Below, piece after piece: positions 62,275 through 64,000 of a stretch of DNA of 64,000 nucleotides. A program made the translations under genes and the position numbers. The stretch's first letter is position 1; every line of letters starts with the position of its first letter. This DNA is from Paracoccus sp. (in: a-proteobacteria) (GTDB taxonomy: Bacteria > Pseudomonadota > Alphaproteobacteria > Rhodobacterales > Rhodobacteraceae). Under the pieces are notes generated by a model. It saw only the letters and a list, made by a program, of their open reading frames with translations. It searched no databases and was not told the DNA's origin. The stretch covers positions 62,001-126,000 of the forward strand of contig NZ_JAUNTJ010000002.1 of the NCBI RefSeq assembly GCF_030538755.1, given 5' to 3'.

Positions 62275-63761
62275 GACGCCTCTACGGGATAGGAGGGCGG
62301 GAAAAGCCGGTCCACCGGCGGGTGGTCCCAGCTACGTTCAGGGTATTTCGCAACCAGCCCGTCGAACTGCGCCTGCGCGCGGGCCTGCGCGGTTGTCAGG
62401 TCCAGCCCTGCGACCTCGGGGGTGTGGCGGATGCGGCGCATCGACAGGCGGCCATCGACGAAGACGGCGCGGCAGACCTTGCCCGACCCACCGGCGACGA
62501 GGGTCGAAATCGGGTCGATGGCGGGCGTCATCACCGCGTCGTCCAGCCCGAACACGGCGATGTCGGCGGGCAGGCCGGGGGCAAGCCGGCCAAGGTCGGA
62601 CCGCTTCAGCGCCCGCGCCCCGCCCAGCGTCGCCGCGTCCCAGAAATCGCGCGACTGCACCGCCTCGGGGTCGTCGGCGATCCGGGCGGTCATCAGCCCC
62701 GCCAGCAGGTTCAGCAGCATGTCGGCGGGCGCAGTGTCGGTCCCCATCGCAATGGTGATCCCCATGTCGCGCAGCCGTGCGAAGGACCGCAGGATCGACC
62801 CGCCGCGCCCCGACACCAGCGGGCAATGCACGATGCTGACCCCATGATCGGCATAATGGCGCAGGTCCGCCTCGGTCGCGTTGGTCGCGTGTGGAGCGAT
62901 CAGACGGTCTGACAGCAGCCCCATCCCCGCCAGCCAGTCGGGCGCGGTGGTGCCGTGCAGGGCGCGGACGGTTTCGACCTCCATCTGGCCCTGCGCCATG
63001 TGCAGCCGGATCGGGCAGCCGAGGTCGCGGCTGGCCGCGTCGGTGGCGCGCAGCAGCGCCTCGGTGCAGGTCTCTACCCGATCAGGGGCCAGAAGGCCGC
63101 GCACCAGCCCCCCGTGGCGTCCGTCATGGTCGCGGATGAACGCCACCGCCCCGGCCAGCCCAGCCAGCCCACGCGGTTCGTCGAAGACCGGGCGCATCTC
63201 GCCCGGTGCCTCCAGCACCATGCCGCCCGACCGGAAAGCGGGGCCAAGATAGACCCGCAGCCCCATCTCGCCCGCCGCGTCCGAGGCGGCGGCGAACTCG
63301 GCCACGGTTTCACCCCATTCTCGATAGAACAGGCTCGCGATCGGCGCGGCGGTGGTGATGCCGGACATCAGCAACTGCGCAAAGGCAAAGCGTTTCTGGA
63401 AGGCCAGTTCGTCGGGGGAATACATCTCGTAGGGGCCACGCTCGACATAGGATCGCGGCCAGACGCGACCCTTGGCCCAGCCGGGATGGTGATCCAGTGC
63501 CAAGATGGTCGTGTCGAGGTCCGACAGCGCGTCAAGGTCGATCAGACCGGGCGAGATCAGCGCCGCGCCGAAGTCGATGCGGCGCGCGACCTCGCCCTCG
63601 AAACGTTGGCCGACGTGCAGGATGCGACCATCCTCGATCACCACCGCGCCGTCACGGATCAGGCGCGGGCCGTCTGCCAGCACCCATCGGGCGGTCAGCA
63701 GGGTCCGCCCAATGGGGCGCGCGCCAAGTGCTAAAGTTTCCAGCGTGCTGTCCTGCGTCAT
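62271..63761 (-). CDS. Amidohydrolase-superfamily protein (chlorohydrolase/cytosine-deaminase-like), atypical metal site
   Basis: 496 residues. Overall layout matches ATZ/TRZ-type amidohydrolases: a short N-terminal beta domain, ALISPGLIDLDALSDLD, MSGITTAAPIASLFYREWG, IRLHMAQGQMEVETVRALHG, LIAPHATNATEADLRHYADH and GITIAMGTDTAPADMLLNLL. Where the superfamily has HxH after PGxxD, this protein has DLDALSDLD, so the first two metal ligands are replaced. Later His and Asp ligands are kept. It may use one metal, another metal, or have lost hydrolase activity. It overlaps the adjoining amidohydrolase by ATGA. Confidence 0.82.
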   Translation of the reverse strand: MTQDSTLETLALGARPIGRTLLTARWVLADGPRLIRDGAVVIEDGRILHVGQRFEGEVARRIDFGAALISPGLIDLDALSDLDTTILALDHHPGWAKGRVWPRSYVERGPYEMYSPDELAFQKRFAFAQLLMSGITTAAPIASLFYREWGETVAEFAAASDAAGEMGLRVYLGPAFRSGGMVLEAPGEMRPVFDEPRGLAGLAGAVAFIRDHDGRHGGLVRGLLAPDRVETCTEALLRATDAASRDLGCPIRLHMAQGQMEVETVRALHGTTAPDWLAGMGLLSDRLIAPHATNATEADLRHYADHGVSIVHCPLVSGRGGSILRSFARLRDMGITIAMGTDTAPADMLLNLLAGLMTARIADDPEAVQSRDFWDAATLGGARALKRSDLGRLAPGLPADIAVFGLDDAVMTPAIDPISTLVAGGSGKVCRAVFVDGRLSMRRIRHTPEVAGLDLTTAQARAQAQFDGLVAKYPERSWDHPPVDRLFPPSYPVEAS

Positions 63762-64000
63762 GGCGCCGCGACCCCCATCACCTCGCCCATCCGGGCGGTG
63801 ACGCGGCCGCCCTTGACGACCAGCGGGCGCGGCGCGGTGTCGGCGACGGCATGGGCCAGCGTCTGGCCTTGCAGCAACGTGAAATCGGCGGGCATCCCCT
63901 CGGCCAGCCCGTGCGGGATGCCCATCACATCGGCCCCGCCGACGGAACAGACGTGCAGCGCATGGTTCAGATCCACGTCGCGGCGGAAGCCGTTCTTCAT
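63758..64000 (-). CDS. Amidohydrolase-like protein, C-terminal end only (gene runs off the window)
   Basis: 80 residues are visible, ending at 63758. They read like the final metal-loop and beta-domain part of a cytosine-deaminase-type amidohydrolase: NHALHVCSVGGADVMGIPHG and GMPADFTLLQGQTLAHAVAD. The frame is open to the window edge, so the start and catalytic core lie beyond it. Coupled to the next gene by ATGA. Confidence 0.65.
   Translation of the reverse strand: MKNGFRRDVDLNHALHVCSVGGADVMGIPHGLAEGMPADFTLLQGQTLAHAVADTAPRPLVVKGGRVTARMGEVMGVAAP

Overview
The window is 64 kb of high-GC DNA, densely packed with operons in which stop and start codons overlap (ATGA). It looks chromosomal or megaplasmid-borne and comes from an alphaproteobacterium. 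The dapD/rlmN housekeeping pair, the TRAP and Dpp-type transporters, the IS5-group remnants and the gene content suggest Rhodobacterales, perhaps Paracoccus or a close relative. That assignment is inference; no rRNA or marker gene is present.

Layout. (1) 1-9000: the 3' end of a siderophore locus. It holds an NRPS cut by the window edge (partial C, A, T, C, degenerate A, T), a MATE exporter, an EntD/Sfp-type phosphopantetheinyl transferase and a TonB-dependent receptor. The first three are translationally coupled. (2) 9080-9410: a decayed IS5-family transposase. (3) 9489-17482, minus strand: a GntR regulator, a five-component Dpp-type ABC importer and a gamma-glutamyltransferase-like enzyme, which together suggest gamma-glutamyl peptide or glutathione salvage. 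(4) 17522-19599: a DUF4130-type protein coupled to a radical-SAM DNA repair/modification protein. (5) 19699-25391: TRAP transporter, 4-hydroxybenzoate hydroxylase and an aldehyde dehydrogenase, an aromatic-acid module. (6) 25638-33305: core genes (serB, nitronate monooxygenase, TSUP permease, asparaginase, IalB-like protein, rlmN, LOG protein, dapD). (7) 33411-57128: a large inositol/cyclitol catabolic island bounded by gene debris on the left and a dead IS on the right. (8) 58137-64000: a hydantoin racemase-like protein, a flavin reductase, a GntR regulator, Dpp-type ATPases and two amidohydrolase-like proteins, the last cut by the window edge.

The most interesting part is region 7. It carries iolG, iolD, iolE, an iolC-DUF2090 fusion and iolB. 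It also has four further Gfo/Idh/MocA dehydrogenases, two periplasmic sugar-binding proteins but only one complete ABC importer, a sugar-isomerase-like TIM barrel and an SDR. A second branch contains an HpcH/HpaI aldolase, a semialdehyde dehydrogenase and a 2-hydroxyacid dehydrogenase. One RpiR-type regulator lies in the middle. A 16-bp dyad of the form TGCAAT-N4-ATTGCA, read directly from the sequence, occurs upstream of the regulator itself, the two plus-strand transport/dehydrogenase units, and the divergent iolG/iolD promoters. This points to a single regulon covering the whole island, with a cyclitol route that branches beyond the textbook iol pathway.

All assignments come from reading motifs and context. 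No database search, alignment or structure prediction was run.
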